From an uncultured Caldilineaceae bacterium (GTDB taxonomy: Bacteria > Chloroflexota > Anaerolineae > Caldilineales > Caldilineaceae), in NCBI GenBank assembly GCA_958295915.1, contig OY282381.1, positions 4,238,722 to 4,302,721 of the forward strand: DNA of 64,000 nucleotides. Direction: 5' to 3'. This document shows positions 63,334 through 64,000 of this stretch, in pieces (positions within the stretch are counted from its first letter, which is position 1; each line of letters opens with the position of its first letter). The position numbers and the translations under genes were made by a program. Under the pieces are notes generated by a model. That model was not told the DNA's origin, made no database searches, and saw only the letters and a program-made list of their open reading frames with translations.

Positions 63334-64000
63334 ATGAATGCAACAACTGCGAACATGACAACAGATACAGGGATGGAGCTCTTCGACACGCCGGCGGATA
63401 AGCCCGCCCAGCGGTTGTTCGTGCCCGGCCCCACGGATGTGCACCCGGATGTGCTGGCCGCGCAGGATGCGCCGATGATCGGCCATCGCAGCGAGGAGCT
63501 GGAGTCTCTTTTTGGCAAATGTACCGAACAGTTGCAGCAGCTCTACCACACGGAGGCACGGGTCTTCACTGTAGCGGCGTCCGGCTCCGGTATGCAAGAG
63601 GCTGCCATCCGCAACGCCGTGAACCGACGGGTCATCAATTTCGTGAACGGCGCCTTTAGCCGGCGCTGGCACGACGTATCCGTCGGCTGCGACAAAGAAG
63701 CCATCCTGGTGGAAGTGCCCTGGTGCACAGCAATCAAGCCCGCGCAGGTGGAAGATGCCCTGCAAACAGCCCTTGCAGGCGGCCGTGTCGATGCGATTAC
63801 AGTCGTCCACAATGAGACGAGCACCGGGGTCGCCAGCCCGATTGAGGCCATTGCCGCAAGCGTGCGGCGGGTCAGCCCGCACACCCTGATTCTCGTGGAT
63901 GCGGTCTCCTCCTTCAGCGGCACAAAACTGCCTTTCGATGCCTGGGGCCTGGATCTGCTGCTCACTTCCTCCCAGAAGGCGTTGGCCGTACCACCGGGGC
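63334..64000 (+). CDS. Class V aminotransferase (alanine-glyoxylate/serine-pyruvate type), 3' partial
   Basis: The frame opens at the ATG at 63334 and stays open to the window end. It reads LFVPGPTDVHPDVLAA, MIGHRSEELESLF, TVAASGSGMQEAAIRN, VVHNETSTGVASPI, LILVDAVSSFSG and the Schiff-base lysine in TSSQKALAVPPG. This pattern is that of serine-pyruvate, alanine-glyoxylate or PucG-type aminotransferases. About half of the protein is visible. Confidence 0.9.
   Translation, partial: MNATTANMTTDTGMELFDTPADKPAQRLFVPGPTDVHPDVLAAQDAPMIGHRSEELESLFGKCTEQLQQLYHTEARVFTVAASGSGMQEAAIRNAVNRRVINFVNGAFSRRWHDVSVGCDKEAILVEVPWCTAIKPAQVEDALQTALAGGRVDAITVVHNETSTGVASPIEAIAASVRRVSPHTLILVDAVSSFSGTKLPFDAWGLDLLLTSSQKALAVPPG

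Overview
The window is a moderately GC-rich bacterial chromosome segment, most likely from a Chloroflexota bacterium of the Anaerolineae/Caldilineae kind. This is an inference from gene content. It carries giant GT-C/DUF2298 membrane proteins, an Agl23-type GT-C protein fused to NHL repeats, a YabE-like G5/3D protein, a lipoprotein with TDTP-type linker repeats, a degenerate-GTPase DUF697 protein, and many short dispersed palindromes. No rRNA, CRISPR array, phage or intact insertion sequence is visible. About 45 protein genes, two tRNA genes and several remnants are supported.

Bases 1-23,200 are a catabolic island for sugar-acid or related carbon compounds. It holds an enolase-superfamily dehydratase (cut by the left edge), a HAD dehalogenase, two MDR dehydrogenases, two Gfo/Idh/MocA oxidoreductases, a phytanoyl-CoA-dioxygenase-like enzyme, an SDR and a sugar isomerase/epimerase. 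Two ABC importers lack a local ATPase: a peptide-type set on the minus strand (4.5-8.1 kb) and a sugar-type set on the plus strand (16.8-20.4 kb). The sugar set is translationally coupled to an amidohydrolase. An enoyl-CoA hydratase and a 2-keto-pentenoate-hydratase-like gene follow, bracketed by a 43-bp inverted repeat.

Bases 23,300-40,800 are about surface modification. A FkbM-type and a spermidine-synthase-like methyltransferase precede a G5/3D cell-wall protein. Then comes a colinear cluster: a 1620-aa GT-C plus DUF2298 fusion, a Nudix hydrolase, a second DUF2298 protein, a GT-C-like protein and an Agl23-NHL protein. Together they look like an uncharacterised lipid-linked glycan or S-layer glycosylation machinery.

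Bases 40,800-50,600 hold an IlvD/Edd dehydratase, a DUF3782-like nuclease-fold protein, tyrS, fabI, two tRNA-Asp genes, a DUF697 protein, a threonine aldolase and a 609-aa unrecognised protein. Between the convergent tyrS end and the fabI promoter there is a candidate small structured RNA with its own promoter and terminator.

Bases 50,800-55,800 are a signalling locus: a membrane Ser/Thr kinase with a lipoprotein, divergent from an FHA/winged-helix regulator and an ECF sigma factor. Bases 55,800-64,000 hold two class V aminotransferases (the second cut by the right edge), two coupled metallophosphatases, a single-chain restriction-modification enzyme and an SRAP (YedK/HMCES) protein.

The most striking feature of the window is several families of short dispersed repeats. 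They sit between genes and also inside open reading frames, where they are translated in frame.
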